64,000 nt of DNA. It comes from Agrobacterium larrymoorei. Its GTDB lineage: Bacteria; Pseudomonadota; Alphaproteobacteria; Rhizobiales; Rhizobiaceae. Positions 18,407 through 27,037 of this stretch are shown here, in pieces. Each line of letters opens with the position of its first letter. Position 1 is the first letter of the stretch. Position numbers and translations under genes: made by a program. The stretch spans positions 1-64,000 of the forward strand of contig NZ_JAAMFB010000013.1 of NCBI RefSeq assembly GCF_013322225.1. Direction: 5' to 3'. The notes under the pieces are model-generated. The model had not been told where the DNA came from. It made no database searches and was given only the letters and a program-made list of their open reading frames with translations.

Positions 18407-18904
18407 ATGTCCCTTCCCGATAAAGCCTTTCCCGTTTCCTGGGACCAGTTTCACCGCGATGCCCGCGCTCTTGCATGGCGTCTTGCCGGCCTGAACCAGG
18501 AGTTCAAGGCCATCGTCTGCATCACCCGCGGCGGCCTCGTTCCAGCAGCAATCATTTCCCGCGAACTCGATATCCGCCTCATCGACACGGTCTGCATCGC
18601 CACGCGCCATGATTATGTCAACCAGGGCGAAACCGTTCTGCTCAAGGGCATTTCCCCGGACCTTCTGGAAAAACAGGGCGAAGGCATTCTCGTGGTCGAT
18701 GACCTGACCGATACCGGCAAGACGGCGCTGGAAGTTCGTGAAATGCTGCCAAAGGCCCATTTCGCCTGCGTCTACGCAAAGCCCTCCGGCGTCCCGACGA
18801 TCAATACCTTCGTCACAGAAGTCAGCCAGGATACCTGGATCTACTTCCCCTGGGACATGGGCTTCTCCTTCCAGGAGCCAATCGCCAAGGGCGCGCGCGG
18901 ATAA
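18407..18904 (+). CDS. gpt: Xanthine-guanine phosphoribosyltransferase
   Basis: The 165-residue protein is a type I phosphoribosyltransferase. [19 protein letters not shown] gives the PPi loop region, and the PRPP-binding motif is [14 protein letters not shown] at about residue 88. The C-terminal [13 protein letters not shown] carries the purine-contacting tryptophan region of Gpt. It salvages xanthine and guanine to XMP and GMP. The gene is followed by a strong hairpin terminator at 18935-18957 and is likely monocistronic. Confidence 0.93.
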   Translation: MSLPDKAFPVSWDQFHRDARALAWRLAGLNQEFKAIVCITRGGLVPAAIISRELDIRLIDTVCIATRHDYVNQGETVLLKGISPDLLEKQGEGILVVDDLTDTGKTALEVREMLPKAHFACVYAKPSGVPTINTFVTEVSQDTWIYFPWDMGFSFQEPIAKGARG

Positions 18905-18934
18905 CGCATTTCCACATACGATATATTGAGATCA

Positions 18935-18957
18935 GGGCCGCCTTCGGGCGGCTCTTT
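18935..18957 (+). terminator. Rho-independent terminator after gpt
   Basis: GCCGCC (18937-18942), a TTCG tetraloop and GGCGGC (18947-18952), then a short T-rich tail. Confidence 0.75.
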
Positions 18958-19682
18958 CGTTTCCGGCACTTGCGCAGAGTAGCGGATGTACGGGTCCGCG
19001 CGGCCCACGCACATCTGCTGAACCCACTACCATCCACTAGATTTTGTGGCCCTCCCCCTCGCTGTTTCTCCCATTCGCATATCTCTTGTGGAAAGCCGCG
19101 CTTTCTGTTGCCTGTACGCAACAAGAAAAATCTTCAAGAAATAACGTTTTTCGTGCCCTCCGTTAGGTTAGGCAAGCGTCACGCAAGGTTAGAAAACCTG
19201 CCCTGCCCCACTCAAGTGCCTGAATTTTATAGGGGGTTTTTCTTTCCCCGTTTTCCACAACCACTCCACACCATATCTTGTGGTTAATAAACGGTTGCAA
19301 ACTAACGCTTGACGGAATCAGCACGTTTTCTAAAAGTAGCATTCATGTTGCGGCGGCAACGGAGCTGGCAGTTTCTCCTGCGGTTCTTCACCTGTTTCAG
19401 TTCACGCGTTTGTCTGCGTTCCGGCCATGAGGGGATGGAGCGCATCGGCATGTCTGTGGGCTTGAGCGGTCGTCAAAACATAATGCTGGGACTGGCGGCA
19501 AGAAACTGTTAATACTATATATAGTATGCTTGCAGCCGAAATCACCACGAGATACAGGAACAACATCCACGGATGATTGTTTCACCCATATCGGCAAACG
19601 ACCGGCTCAAGCGTAACGAGGCGCTAGGCTGGAACGTATTTCTGCGCCCAGTTCAAGGGCGCCAAAGGACGAGGACAAAACG
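18958..19682. promoter_or_regulatory. Long nrdJ upstream region with three NrdR-box-like palindromes
   Basis: About 720 bp hold no gene. Three 16-mers resemble the NrdR box acaCtATATatTGtgt: ccactagattttgtgg at 19034-19049, acaccatatcttgtgg at 19268-19283 and atactatatatagtat near 19510-19525, matching 12, 13 and 13 of 16 positions. A weaker one, cgcatatctcttgtgg (19076-19091), lies 42 bp after the first, four helical turns. NrdR controls ribonucleotide reductase genes, so regulation of nrdJ is plausible. Typical sites are paired at about 31 bp, which these are not. Confidence 0.5.
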
Positions 19683-22600
19683 ATGCGCATCGAACGCCGC
19701 TTTACGAAGCCAGGCCAGTCTGCTTATGCGGAAATCGACTTCCGCAAGGCCGTCAGCGAAATCAAGAATCCCGACGGCTCCATCGTGTTCCGCCTCGCGG
19801 ATATCGATGTCCCGGCGCAGTTCAGCCAGGTTGCGACCGACGTTCTGGCGCAGAAATATTTCCGCAAGGCTGGCGTTCCGAAGATCCTCAAGAAGGTCGA
19901 AGAAAACGACGTTCCTTCCTTCCTCTGGCGTTCCGTTGCCGATGAAAAGGCGATGAAGGATATCCCGGAAGACGAGCGTTACGGTTCTGAAGTCGATGCG
20001 CGTCAGGTGTTCGACCGTCTGGCCGGCACATGGGCTTACTGGGGCTGGAAGGGCAAATATTTCTCGTCCGAAGAAGACGCCCTCGCCTTCAAGGATGAGC
20101 TCGCCTATATGCTGGCAACCCAGCGCGTTGCGCCGAATTCCCCTCAGTGGTTCAACACCGGCCTGCACTGGGCCTATGGCATCGATGGCCCCGGCCAGGG
20201 CCACTTCTATGTCGACCCCTTCACCGGCAAGCTGACCAAGTCCAAGTCCTCTTACGAACACCCACAGCCGCATGCCTGCTTCATCCAGTCCGTCGAAGAC
20301 GATCTGGTTAATGAAGGCGGCATCATGGACCTTTGGGTGCGTGAAGCACGCCTGTTCAAATACGGCTCCGGCACTGGCTCCAACTTCTCCTACCTGCGCG
20401 GCGAAGGCGAAAAGCTGTCGGGCGGCGGTCGTTCTTCCGGCCTTATGAGCTTCCTCAAGATCGGTGACCGCGCAGCGGGCGCCATCAAGTCCGGCGGCAC
20501 GACCCGTCGTGCGGCCAAGATGGTCGTCGTCGATGCGGATCACCCGGATATCGAAGCCTATATCGACTGGAAGGTGAACGAAGAGCAGAAGGTTGCCGCT
20601 CTCGTGACCGGCTCCAAGATCGTCGCCAAGCATTTGAAGGCCATCATGAAGGCCTGCGTCAATTGCGAAGGCGATAACGGCGATTGCTTCGACCCTGCCA
20701 AGAACCCTGCCCTCAAGCGCGAAATCCGCGCTGCCAAGAAGGACATGGTGCCGGAAAACTACGTCAAGCGCGTCATCCAGTTCGCCCAGCAGGGCTATAA
20801 GGACATCGAATTCAAGACCTACGACACCGATTGGGATTCGGAAGCCTACCTCACGGTATCTGGCCAGAACTCCAACAACTCCGTGTCACTGAAGGATGAC
20901 TTCCTGCGCGCAGTCGAAAACGACGGTGACTGGAACCTGACCGCCCGTAAGGACGGCAAGGTCATGAAGACGCTGAAGGCACGCGCGCTATGGGAAAAGA
21001 TCTCCCACGCAGCATGGGCATCTGCCGATCCGGGCCTGCACTTCAACACCACCATGAACGACTGGCATACATCGCCAGCCGCAGGTCCAATCCGCGCATC
21101 CAACCCGTGCTCGGAATATATGTTCCTTGACGACACGGCCTGCAACCTTGCCTCGCTGAACCTGCTTCAGTTCAAGGACGCCAAGACCAAGAACATCGAT
21201 ATCGCGGACTACGAACACGCCGTTCGCCTGTGGACCGTCGTTCTCGAAGTCTCCGTCATGATGGCGCAGTTCCCATCGAAGGAAATTGCCGAACGCTCCT
21301 ACGAATACCGCACGCTCGGCCTCGGCTACGCCAACATCGGCGGCCTGCTGATGTCTTCGGGCATTCCTTATGACAGCGACGAAGGCCGCGCCATCGCCGG
21401 TGCCCTCACCGCCATCATGACCGGCGTTTCCTACGCAACATCGGCTGAGATCGCTGGCGAGCTTGGCCCATTCCCGGGCTTTGCACCGAACCGTGACAAC
21501 ATGCTGCGCGTCATCCGCAACCACCGTCGTGCCGCGCAAGGTCTGGCCTATGGTTACGAAGGCCTGTCGGTAAATCCGGTTCCGCTCATCCATGCCGATT
21601 GCCCGGATCAGGACCTCATCACCCACGCCGTTGCTACATGGGACAAGGCTCTGGAACTTGGCGAACTGAACGGCTACCGCAATGCCCAGACAACCGTTAT
21701 CGCGCCAACAGGCACGATCGGCCTCGTCATGGATTGCGACACCACCGGCATCGAGCCTGACTTCGCTCTGGTGAAGTTCAAGAAGCTCGCAGGCGGCGGC
21801 TACTTCAAGATCATCAACCGCGCAGTACCGGAATCGCTCCGTTCGCTCGGTTACTCCGAAAGCCAGATCGCCGAGATCGAAGCCTACGCAGTCGGCCACG
21901 GCAATCTCAATCAGGCACCCGGCATCAACCCCGGTTCGCTGAAGGCCAAGGGCTTCACGGATGAGAAGATCGAAGCCGTCAACGGCGCGCTGAAGTCCGC
22001 CTTCGACATCAAGTTCGTCTTCAACCAGTGGACGCTCGGCGCGGACTTCCTGAAGGACACGCTAAAGGTTTCCGACGAGCAGCTCTCCGACATGAGCTTC
22101 AACCTGCTTGAGCATCTCGGCTTTGCCAAGAAGGACATCGAAGCAGCAAACGTTCACGTCTGCGGCGCGATGACGCTGGAAGGCGCACCATTCCTGAAGG
22201 AAGAGCATCTGCCCGTTTTCGATTGCGCGAACCCATGCGGCAAGATCGGCAAGCGTTACCTCTCGGTCGAGAGCCACATCCGCATGATGGCTGCTGCCCA
22301 GCCTTTCATCTCGGGTGCGATTTCCAAGACCATCAACATGCCGAACGATGCGACGGTGGAAGATTGCGGCGCAGCCTACATGCTGTCCTGGAAGCTGGCT
22401 CTCAAGGCCAACGCTCTCTACCGCGATGGTTCCAAGCTGTCCCAGCCGCTCAACGCATCGTTGGTCGAAGACGAGGATGACGAGGACGCACTGGAAGATC
22501 TCATCGCTCAGCCGCAGGCCGCTCAGGCTGTCACGCTGACCGAAAAAATCATCGAGCGTGTGGTCGAGCGCGTCAGCCGCGAGCGTGAAAAGCTGCCGAA

Positions 22601-23492
22601 CCGCCGTCAGGGTTACACCCAGAAGGCCGCCGTCGGTGGACACAAGGTGTATCTGCGCACCGGCGAATTCGGTGATGGCCGCCTCGGTGAAATCTTCATC
22701 GATATGCACAAGGAAGGCGCTGCTTTCCGTGCAATGATGAACAACTTCGCCATCGCCATCTCGCTCGGCCTGCAATATGGCGTGCCGCTGGAAGAATATG
22801 TGGAGGCCTTCACCTTCACTAAGTTCGAGCCAGCGGGCATGGTCATCGGCAATGACGCGATCAAGAACGCTACCTCGATCCTCGACTACGTGTTCCGCGA
22901 ACTCGCCGTCTCCTACCTCGGCCGTCACGATCTAGCGCATGTCGATACGTCGGATTTCTCCAACACGGCACTCGGCAAGGGCATTCAGGAAGGCAAAACC
23001 AACCTGCTCTCCACCGGCTGGACCCGCGGCTACAAGCCAACTCTGGTTTCCAACAGCGAACGCAGCGCGTCCTCCTCGGAACCCAAAGGCTCGGCAACCG
23101 CCGCCCCTGCCCGCGCCTCTGGCAACGTGACCGCCATTTCCGGCAACACCGTCCGCAAGCTGGAACCAGCCATAGCCGCCTCCCCATCGGAAGTCGTCGC
23201 CTTCAAGCGTGACTACGAAGAGCGCGCCAAGGAACTGGCCGAAGAAATCGCAGAAGACGCCATCGCCACCGAAGCCGAACAGGCCGCAACGGCCCTCTTC
23301 TCCGACAAGGCAGCCGCCGACGCCGCCTCTGCGAAGACGGAAGCCAAAAAGAAGGAAGCCGAACGCCGCCTCCGCTCCATCGCGCAGGGCTACACGGGCA
23401 ACATGTGCTCCGAATGCCAGAACTTCACGATGGTGAGAAATGGTACGTGCGAGAAGTGCGATACTTGTGGTGCGACGAGTGGTTGCAGCTGA
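19683..23492 (+). CDS. nrdJ: Vitamin B12-dependent (class II) ribonucleotide reductase
   Basis: The 1269-residue enzyme reduces ribonucleotides using adenosylcobalamin. Visible are the substrate-site block [20 protein letters not shown], the active-site stretch [20 protein letters not shown] (one redox cysteine plus the N-C-x-E motif), [19 protein letters not shown], and a C-terminal zinc-ribbon-like redox tail, CSECQNF...[14 protein letters not shown]. An Ala/Glu/Lys-rich linker precedes that tail. The length matches alphaproteobacterial NrdJ. GAGGA lies close to the ATG. Dependence on B12 links it to the riboswitch-controlled bluB in this window. Confidence 0.96.
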   Translation: MRIERRFTKPGQSAYAEIDFRKAVSEIKNPDGSIVFRLADIDVPAQFSQVATDVLAQKYFRKAGVPKILKKVEENDVPSFLWRSVADEKAMKDIPEDERYGSEVDARQVFDRLAGTWAYWGWKGKYFSSEEDALAFKDELAYMLATQRVAPNSPQWFNTGLHWAYGIDGPGQGHFYVDPFTGKLTKSKSSYEHPQPHACFIQSVEDDLVNEGGIMDLWVREARLFKYGSGTGSNFSYLRGEGEKLSGGGRSSGLMSFLKIGDRAAGAIKSGGTTRRAAKMVVVDADHPDIEAYIDWKVNEEQKVAALVTGSKIVAKHLKAIMKACVNCEGDNGDCFDPAKNPALKREIRAAKKDMVPENYVKRVIQFAQQGYKDIEFKTYDTDWDSEAYLTVSGQNSNNSVSLKDDFLRAVENDGDWNLTARKDGKVMKTLKARALWEKISHAAWASADPGLHFNTTMNDWHTSPAAGPIRASNPCSEYMFLDDTACNLASLNLLQFKDAKTKNIDIADYEHAVRLWTVVLEVSVMMAQFPSKEIAERSYEYRTLGLGYANIGGLLMSSGIPYDSDEGRAIAGALTAIMTGVSYATSAEIAGELGPFPGFAPNRDNMLRVIRNHRRAAQGLAYGYEGLSVNPVPLIHADCPDQDLITHAVATWDKALELGELNGYRNAQTTVIAPTGTIGLVMDCDTTGIEPDFALVKFKKLAGGGYFKIINRAVPESLRSLGYSESQIAEIEAYAVGHGNLNQAPGINPGSLKAKGFTDEKIEAVNGALKSAFDIKFVFNQWTLGADFLKDTLKVSDEQLSDMSFNLLEHLGFAKKDIEAANVHVCGAMTLEGAPFLKEEHLPVFDCANPCGKIGKRYLSVESHIRMMAAAQPFISGAISKTINMPNDATVEDCGAAYMLSWKLALKANALYRDGSKLSQPLNASLVEDEDDEDALEDLIAQPQAAQAVTLTEKIIERVVERVSREREKLPNRRQGYTQKAAVGGHKVYLRTGEFGDGRLGEIFIDMHKEGAAFRAMMNNFAIAISLGLQYGVPLEEYVEAFTFTKFEPAGMVIGNDAIKNATSILDYVFRELAVSYLGRHDLAHVDTSDFSNTALGKGIQEGKTNLLSTGWTRGYKPTLVSNSERSASSSEPKGSATAAPARASGNVTAISGNTVRKLEPAIAASPSEVVAFKRDYEERAKELAEEIAEDAIATEAEQAATALFSDKAAADAASAKTEAKKKEAERRLRSIAQGYTGNMCSECQNFTMVRNGTCEKCDTCGATSGCS

Positions 23493-23523
23493 TAATTGCT
23501 GTGGATAACCCAATAATTTCTGG

Positions 23524-23623
23524 CCCGAAGATTTCTTCGGGCTGGATTATTTCTTGGAACAAAACGAGACTCAAGTTTGTGATTTAGAAATACAAAAGCC
23601 GGGACACGAATGTCCCGGCTTGT
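23524..23623 (+). terminator. Two tandem hairpins after nrdJ
   Basis: CCCGAAG/CTTCGGG (23524-23541, ATTT loop) precedes a T-rich tract. A second, perfect 11-bp stem AAGCCGGGACA/TGTCCCGGCTT spans 23596-23621. Together they should end nrdJ transcription. Confidence 0.7.
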
Positions 23624-23756
23624 ATACCGCGAAAAAGCCGAAGCTCATGCGGGGCAAAGAGACTCGCATCCCTTAGCCGCTAGCATGGTCATAATGGGAT
23701 ATGTGAGGATCAGAGTCGAGGTAGCATCGGCATTATTAAGCCAATGGAGACGAAAC

Positions 23757-23945
23757 ATGGCTCGAAATACTGGTGATAACTTTAGACGTGGTTCTGTCAC
23801 AGGGCGAACGCAGTTCGAACGGCCTGATGGTCACTACCAAAAACGTGATGAGCGCACAGGCCACTTTATGGAAGTGAAGCAGTCAGAAGGAAAATTCAAA
23901 GGCGTGGCAATGGAGCGTGATGGTCGCGATACTGATAATTCCTAA
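23757..23945 (+). CDS. Small basic protein of unknown function
   Basis: This 62-residue, highly charged protein (MARNTGDNFRRGSVTGRTQF..., ending GVAMERDGRDTDNS) has no hydrophobic segment and probably no compact fold on its own. The R-x-GSVTGRTQ and PDGHYQKRDERTGHF blocks recall a family of short hypothetical proteins common in bacterial genomes, but no function is known to me. GGAGACGAAAC precedes the ATG. A 3' hairpin terminator at 23954-23992 marks it as its own transcription unit. A and T are more frequent here than in neighbouring genes, consistent with acquired DNA. Confidence 0.65.
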   Translation: MARNTGDNFRRGSVTGRTQFERPDGHYQKRDERTGHFMEVKQSEGKFKGVAMERDGRDTDNS

Positions 23946-23953
23946 CCAATAAC

Positions 23954-23992
23954 AAGTGCAGCCGCTCAATAAACGAGGCCGGCTGCACTTTA
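23954..23992 (+). terminator. Rho-independent terminator after the 62-residue protein gene
   Basis: AAGTGCAGCCG (23954-23964) pairs perfectly with CGGCTGCACTT (23980-23990) and runs into TTTATT. Confidence 0.8.
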
Positions 23993-24101
23993 TTGCTATC
24001 TTGAACGCTAAAATATTTCTGCGCTTATGTTTTATATCTGCCGCTTATCAAATTGCGCTATGAATCATTCCAATGTTTATACTGGATACCCGTAGCTAAC
24101 T

Positions 24102-24380
24102 ATGCTAGATTTTGAGTGGGATGAGCAGAAAGCAATCACCAATTTTTCGAAACACGGCATCAGCTTTGCCGACGCTTGTACTGTGTTCGATGACCCGTTT
24201 GCGATCGATATCGAAGATAGGTCAATTAATTATGGCGAAGTGCGACGGCGGATTATCGGCGTTGGTCAAAACCGATATCTTACGGTTATCTACACGGAGC
24301 GCGGCGATATCATCCGCTTGATCTCCGCACGAAAAGCAACACGGTTGGAACGACGGGAATATAGCGATGTCAATGGATAA
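24102..24380 (+). CDS. brnT: BrnT family toxin of a type II toxin-antitoxin system
   Basis: The 92-residue protein matches BrnT, a RelE-like ribonuclease toxin. FEWDEQKAITNFSKHGISFADA at the N-terminus holds the conserved D-x-x-K-x-x-x-N-x-x-KHGI pattern, followed by FDDPFAIDIED and the RRIIGVGQNRYLTVIYTERGD strand pair, ending in ISARKATRLERREY. It is expected to cleave RNA when free of antitoxin. It overlaps the next gene by 14 bases, as usual for toxin-antitoxin operons in which the toxin comes first. Confidence 0.9.
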   Translation: MLDFEWDEQKAITNFSKHGISFADACTVFDDPFAIDIEDRSINYGEVRRRIIGVGQNRYLTVIYTERGDIIRLISARKATRLERREYSDVNG

Positions 24381-24702
24381 GTTGCACAAGTCCGATTGGA
24401 AACGCGTAGACACTATGACCGACGAAGAATCGGAAGCAAACGCTCTTGCCGATCCCGACAACCAGCCGATGACGAAGGAGCAATTGCGTTCTGCTCCACG
24501 TATGCCGCAAGTCAAAGTCATTCGCCGCGCACTTCGCTTGACTCAGGAAGAATTTTCGACCCGCTACCAGATACCGCTCGGCACATTGCGAGATTGGGAG
24601 CAAAACCGTAGCGAACCGGATCAGCCCGCTAAAGCTTATTTGAAAGTGATCTCCGCCGATCCGGCTGGCACCGCAGCAGCCTTGCACAAGGGCGCTGCGT
24701 GA
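24367..24702 (+). CDS. Xre-type helix-turn-helix antitoxin partner of BrnT
   Basis: The 111-residue protein overlaps brnT and occupies the antitoxin position. The N-terminal half (DWKRVDTMTDEESEANALAD) resembles the toxin-wrapping part of BrnA-type antitoxins. The C-terminal half is a Cro/C1-type helix-turn-helix: VIRRALRLTQEEFSTRYQIP then LGTLRDWEQNRSEP. Classical BrnA has a ribbon-helix-helix domain, so this is a pairing with a different DNA-binding module. It should neutralise BrnT and autoregulate the operon. Confidence 0.82.
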   Translation: MSMDKLHKSDWKRVDTMTDEESEANALADPDNQPMTKEQLRSAPRMPQVKVIRRALRLTQEEFSTRYQIPLGTLRDWEQNRSEPDQPAKAYLKVISADPAGTAAALHKGAA

Positions 24703-24733
24703 ACGGCGGTCGAGAGCCTGAGCCGCACCAACC

Positions 24734-25000
24734 CTACATCCGCCGTGCTTGCAGCCGCCGCTTGTCCCGCTCCACATACTCATGCCCCAGGCTCGTCAGC
24801 CGAAACTGGCGCTTCTGAAACTCACCGCGGATTTGGATGAAACCCTGTTCTTCGGCCTCATAAAGCGTCTTTAACCCCGTACCTTTGGGCGGGGTTTGCC
24901 AGTCGAGGCCGACAGCGGCGTGCAGGAGTACCATGATTTTAATAATGTGAAATCTCCATGGCCGCGCTTGCGACGGCCGTGTCATATGGCAAACAGACAT
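24734..25000 (-). CDS. Short hypothetical protein, coding status uncertain
   Basis: A frame of up to 88 residues, whose C-terminal part (KTLYEAEEQGFIQIRGEFQK then FRLTSLGHEYVERDKRRL) reads like the wing and last helix of a small winged-helix domain. No start has a good ribosome site: candidates are 25000, 24985 and 24934. I do not recognise a family. It lies convergent to the antitoxin gene in the accessory patch and could be a decayed gene. Confidence 0.35.
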   Translation of the reverse strand: MSVCHMTRPSQARPWRFHIIKIMVLLHAAVGLDWQTPPKGTGLKTLYEAEEQGFIQIRGEFQKRQFRLTSLGHEYVERDKRRLQARRM

Positions 25001-25059
25001 TTATGACCCGCACTCCATTCCGGCATCAAACCGTCGAAATGGAGTGGCGATGGCCGAGC

Positions 25060-25188
25060 TTACTTTTTCTTCGTGTTGCTTTCGCTGGACTTCACCTGCG
25101 ATCCGAGCGTTGGCGCAGCGGCGGGGGCCGCTTTGTCTTTCTTCGGCTTTCTGACTTCCTTGTTGCTGCGCATCTGACCTTTGGCCAT
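25060..25188 (-). CDS. Small lysine-rich protein (42 residues)
   Basis: The frame encodes a 42-residue, very basic and disordered-looking peptide beginning MAKGQMRSNKEVRKPKKDK and ending SSESNTKKK. AAGGAG sits nine bases before the ATG, an unusually strong ribosome site for so short a gene, which decides both start and coding status. Similar MAKGQ-RSN-KE-KKPKK peptides are, to my knowledge, widespread in Proteobacteria with unknown function. It may bind nucleic acid given its charge, which is inference. It is divergent from the structured RNA candidate that begins about 240 bases away. Confidence 0.75.
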   Translation of the reverse strand: MAKGQMRSNKEVRKPKKDKAAPAAAPTLGSQVKSSESNTKKK

Positions 25189-25394
25189 CGGAATATCTCC
25201 TTGTTTCGGCATGTGATTTAGCGGCCAAGTAAGCGGTAAAGGCAAGACATTTCTGATCGACCCTGCCAAGCCGCGCACGACTGCGCCTGTTTTACCACGT
25301 CAGTTGGCACCCGGATCTGCCTCGGAACGCTTTTTGAATGTCGCGCTCCAGCCTGTCCGAATAAACCGGCCCTCCATAGAAGATGCCGGAAACT

Positions 25395-25423
25395 TTGGCC
25401 ATGAGAAGAAAATGCAAAATAAT
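25395..25423 (+). promoter_or_regulatory. Candidate sigma-70 promoter of the structured RNA
   Basis: TTGGCC (25395-25400), a 17-base spacer and AATAAT (25418-25423) match the -35/-10 pattern at 4 and 5 of 6 positions. The predicted transcript start, about 25430, falls just before the first stem at 25442. Confidence 0.4.
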
Positions 25424-25429
25424 TCTCCG

Positions 25430-26288
25430 GAAATTTTCCCAGCCTGCCCTGACCCATGCCTAGAATGCTCGCGTCCCGTCACGGATACACCGCAAGGCGT
25501 TGCGGCGAGGCGGGACCGGCGCTGGTGGTGAAGTGTATACGCAGACTTTTCATCACCGGGGTCAGGCAGCAAATCCCCCCGGCGGCAACGGGCGGGCGAA
25601 CAGGGCGTCGGTTTCGGACCGGCTGACGCAGTTCTCCCGATGCCCGACCTGGCCGGATCGAAGGCGGCAGTGCGAACAACGGCTGCAGGCTTTCGATCCA
25701 TCCGTCAGGTTCTTCACCGCCGGGTGTACCGACAGCCGATGATCCTCAAGGCCGAACGCGACCGTGAGGATGAGAGGCGAAAATCAGGCGGTACACAGGA
25801 ACACGCTGCATCTGCCCCGCCCATCTGAAAAGGTGGACGACGGATCGCAGGACGGACATCTGGCCGGGGCTGGCCGGTGAACGTCCTGCGGAAAACGGAT
25901 CGAGGCTGCGGGCGTTTCGTCAGAATGAGCGCCCTCATCCCCGAAGGCAGATACGGCCGAACTGGCAGGGCGATGATCCAGCAATGGAGGATCGCACCCG
26001 GATGGGAAGGGTTGGACCTTGGATATGTCCGACCGGTTTTCCGGCAAGGCCTATCACCCTTGCCATCCGGTTTCTGCCAGCCATGGCAAGCGGATTGCTG
26101 TCTGACCAAAAAAGCTGAACGGGGCGCTGAGAGGTGCCACCTACCAAACTACCAAACGAGGCAGCTTTCAACGCCCCGTCCGAAATGCCATTGCCTCAAG
26201 GGGCGATGGAGAACATGAGAAGATCAAGCCACGGGCAGATGCTGCCGCGTGAACGGCGAAGCTTGCTTGGAAGCTGGCCGGGATTTTT
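25430..26288 (+). ncRNA. Candidate large, highly structured non-coding RNA (~860 nt)
   Basis: No protein frame fits this stretch, but long complementary segments tile it. Examples: 25442-25455 with 25559-25570 (12 bp) closing a three-way junction with 25473-25516 and 25524-25557; 25655-25662/25692-25699; 25724-25731/25789-25796 enclosing 25742-25748/25765-25771; a GAAA-capped hairpin 25821-25836; 25846-25854/25882-25890 (9 bp); 25919-25924/26101-26106 and 25962-25968/26074-26080 enclosing 25998-26005/26063-26070 and 26011-26017/26027-26033; 26119-26126/26172-26179; 26188-26195/26202-26209. Five G-U pairs exist only in plus orientation. A promoter and a terminator flank it. I do not recognise it as RNase P RNA, tmRNA or a group II intron. 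Confidence 0.55.
26254..26288 (+). terminator. Rho-independent terminator of the structured RNA
   Basis: CGGC (26254-26257) and AGCTT (26260-26264) pair with AAGCT (26271-26275) and GCCG (26277-26280). GGA and five T residues follow. Confidence 0.55.
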
Positions 26289-26384
26289 GACATTACGAGC
26301 GAGGTAAACCCCTCTAGCCGAGAGCGGCACTGCTTTGCCCTTTCTCGATGTTAAATAAAAGGGTAAAGCGGTGCGACGGGTTTT

Positions 26385-26460
26385 CCTCTCCCCCTGTGGG
26401 AGAGGATAGATAATCTCAGACTTCGCAAAGCGAAGTCCTAGATTGTCTTGGTGAGGGGTC
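26385..26460 (+). repeat. Intergenic palindromic element, family A copy 4
   Basis: cctctccccctgtgggagagg, then a diverged hairpin around gacttcgcaaagcgaagtc, ending ggtgaggggtc. The hairpin differs in sequence from copies 1 and 3 but keeps its symmetry, so compensatory change is evident. Confidence 0.75.
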
Positions 26461-26484
26461 ACGCCGTTGACACCACCCCGCCCA

Positions 26485-26946
26485 TCAAACCCATCCGAGC
26501 GTCACAAAAGCAAGCGCCGCATAACGCCCGACCTTGGCAATGGAAACGATCAGGAGAAACGACGCCAGCGGTTCCCGCATCACGCCTGCTACCATCGTCA
26601 GCGGATCGCCGATGATCGGCAGCCAGCTTGCCAGCAACGACCAGCGGCCATAGCGGGCGTACCAGCGCTGGGCGCGCTCCAGCTTTGCTTGCGAAACGGG
26701 AAACCACCGGCGTCCGCGATACTGCTCGATGCTTCTGCCGAGATACCAGTTGATGATGGAACCGAGAATGTTACCGAGGCTTGCCACGAAAACGAGCAGT
26801 GCAACGGAGTGTTCTTTTGCCAATATGAGATAGACCAGCACGGATTCTGACTGCGCGGGAATGAGTGTCGCAGCCAGAAAGGCGGAGGCGAAGAGGCCGA
26901 GATATGCGCCGATTTCACCGGTCACGCCTTCAACCCCGGCAGGCAC
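26485..26946 (-). CDS. YqaA/DedA-like membrane protein
   Basis: About 153 residues with four hydrophobic segments. ETRR-type acidic loops are replaced by AATLIPAQSESVLVYLILA, then LVFVASLGNILGSIINWYLGRSIE, and a re-entrant-like LLASWLPIIGDPLTMVAGVMREP, the signature of the YqaA branch of the DedA/SNARE-associated family. These proteins are inner-membrane transporters or scramblase relatives, often linked to envelope integrity. The start is a GTG at 26946; an in-frame GTG at 26925 is also possible, and neither has a clear ribosome site. Confidence 0.82.
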   Translation of the reverse strand: MPAGVEGVTGEIGAYLGLFASAFLAATLIPAQSESVLVYLILAKEHSVALLVFVASLGNILGSIINWYLGRSIEQYRGRRWFPVSQAKLERAQRWYARYGRWSLLASWLPIIGDPLTMVAGVMREPLASFLLIVSIAKVGRYAALAFVTLGWV

Positions 26947-27037
26947 CCCAATGAAGCGTCAGCAGAATGTCGGAGTGACCCGCGCCAGACATCACGTGCC
27001 GAGCCAGACACCGGACGATGTTTGCGTTGCGGATATC

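Noticed and set aside
25300-26109. Several 80-135-codon frames on both strands in the structured region
   Set aside because: They overlap each other, have no family resemblance, no ribosome sites and atypical composition; the stem pattern explains the stretch better.
25430-26288. RNase P RNA, tmRNA or group II intron as identity of the structured RNA
   Set aside because: The GAGGAAAGTCC-type core of RNase P RNA, the tmRNA acceptor/TpsiC piece and a domain V hairpin of group II introns were looked for and not found.
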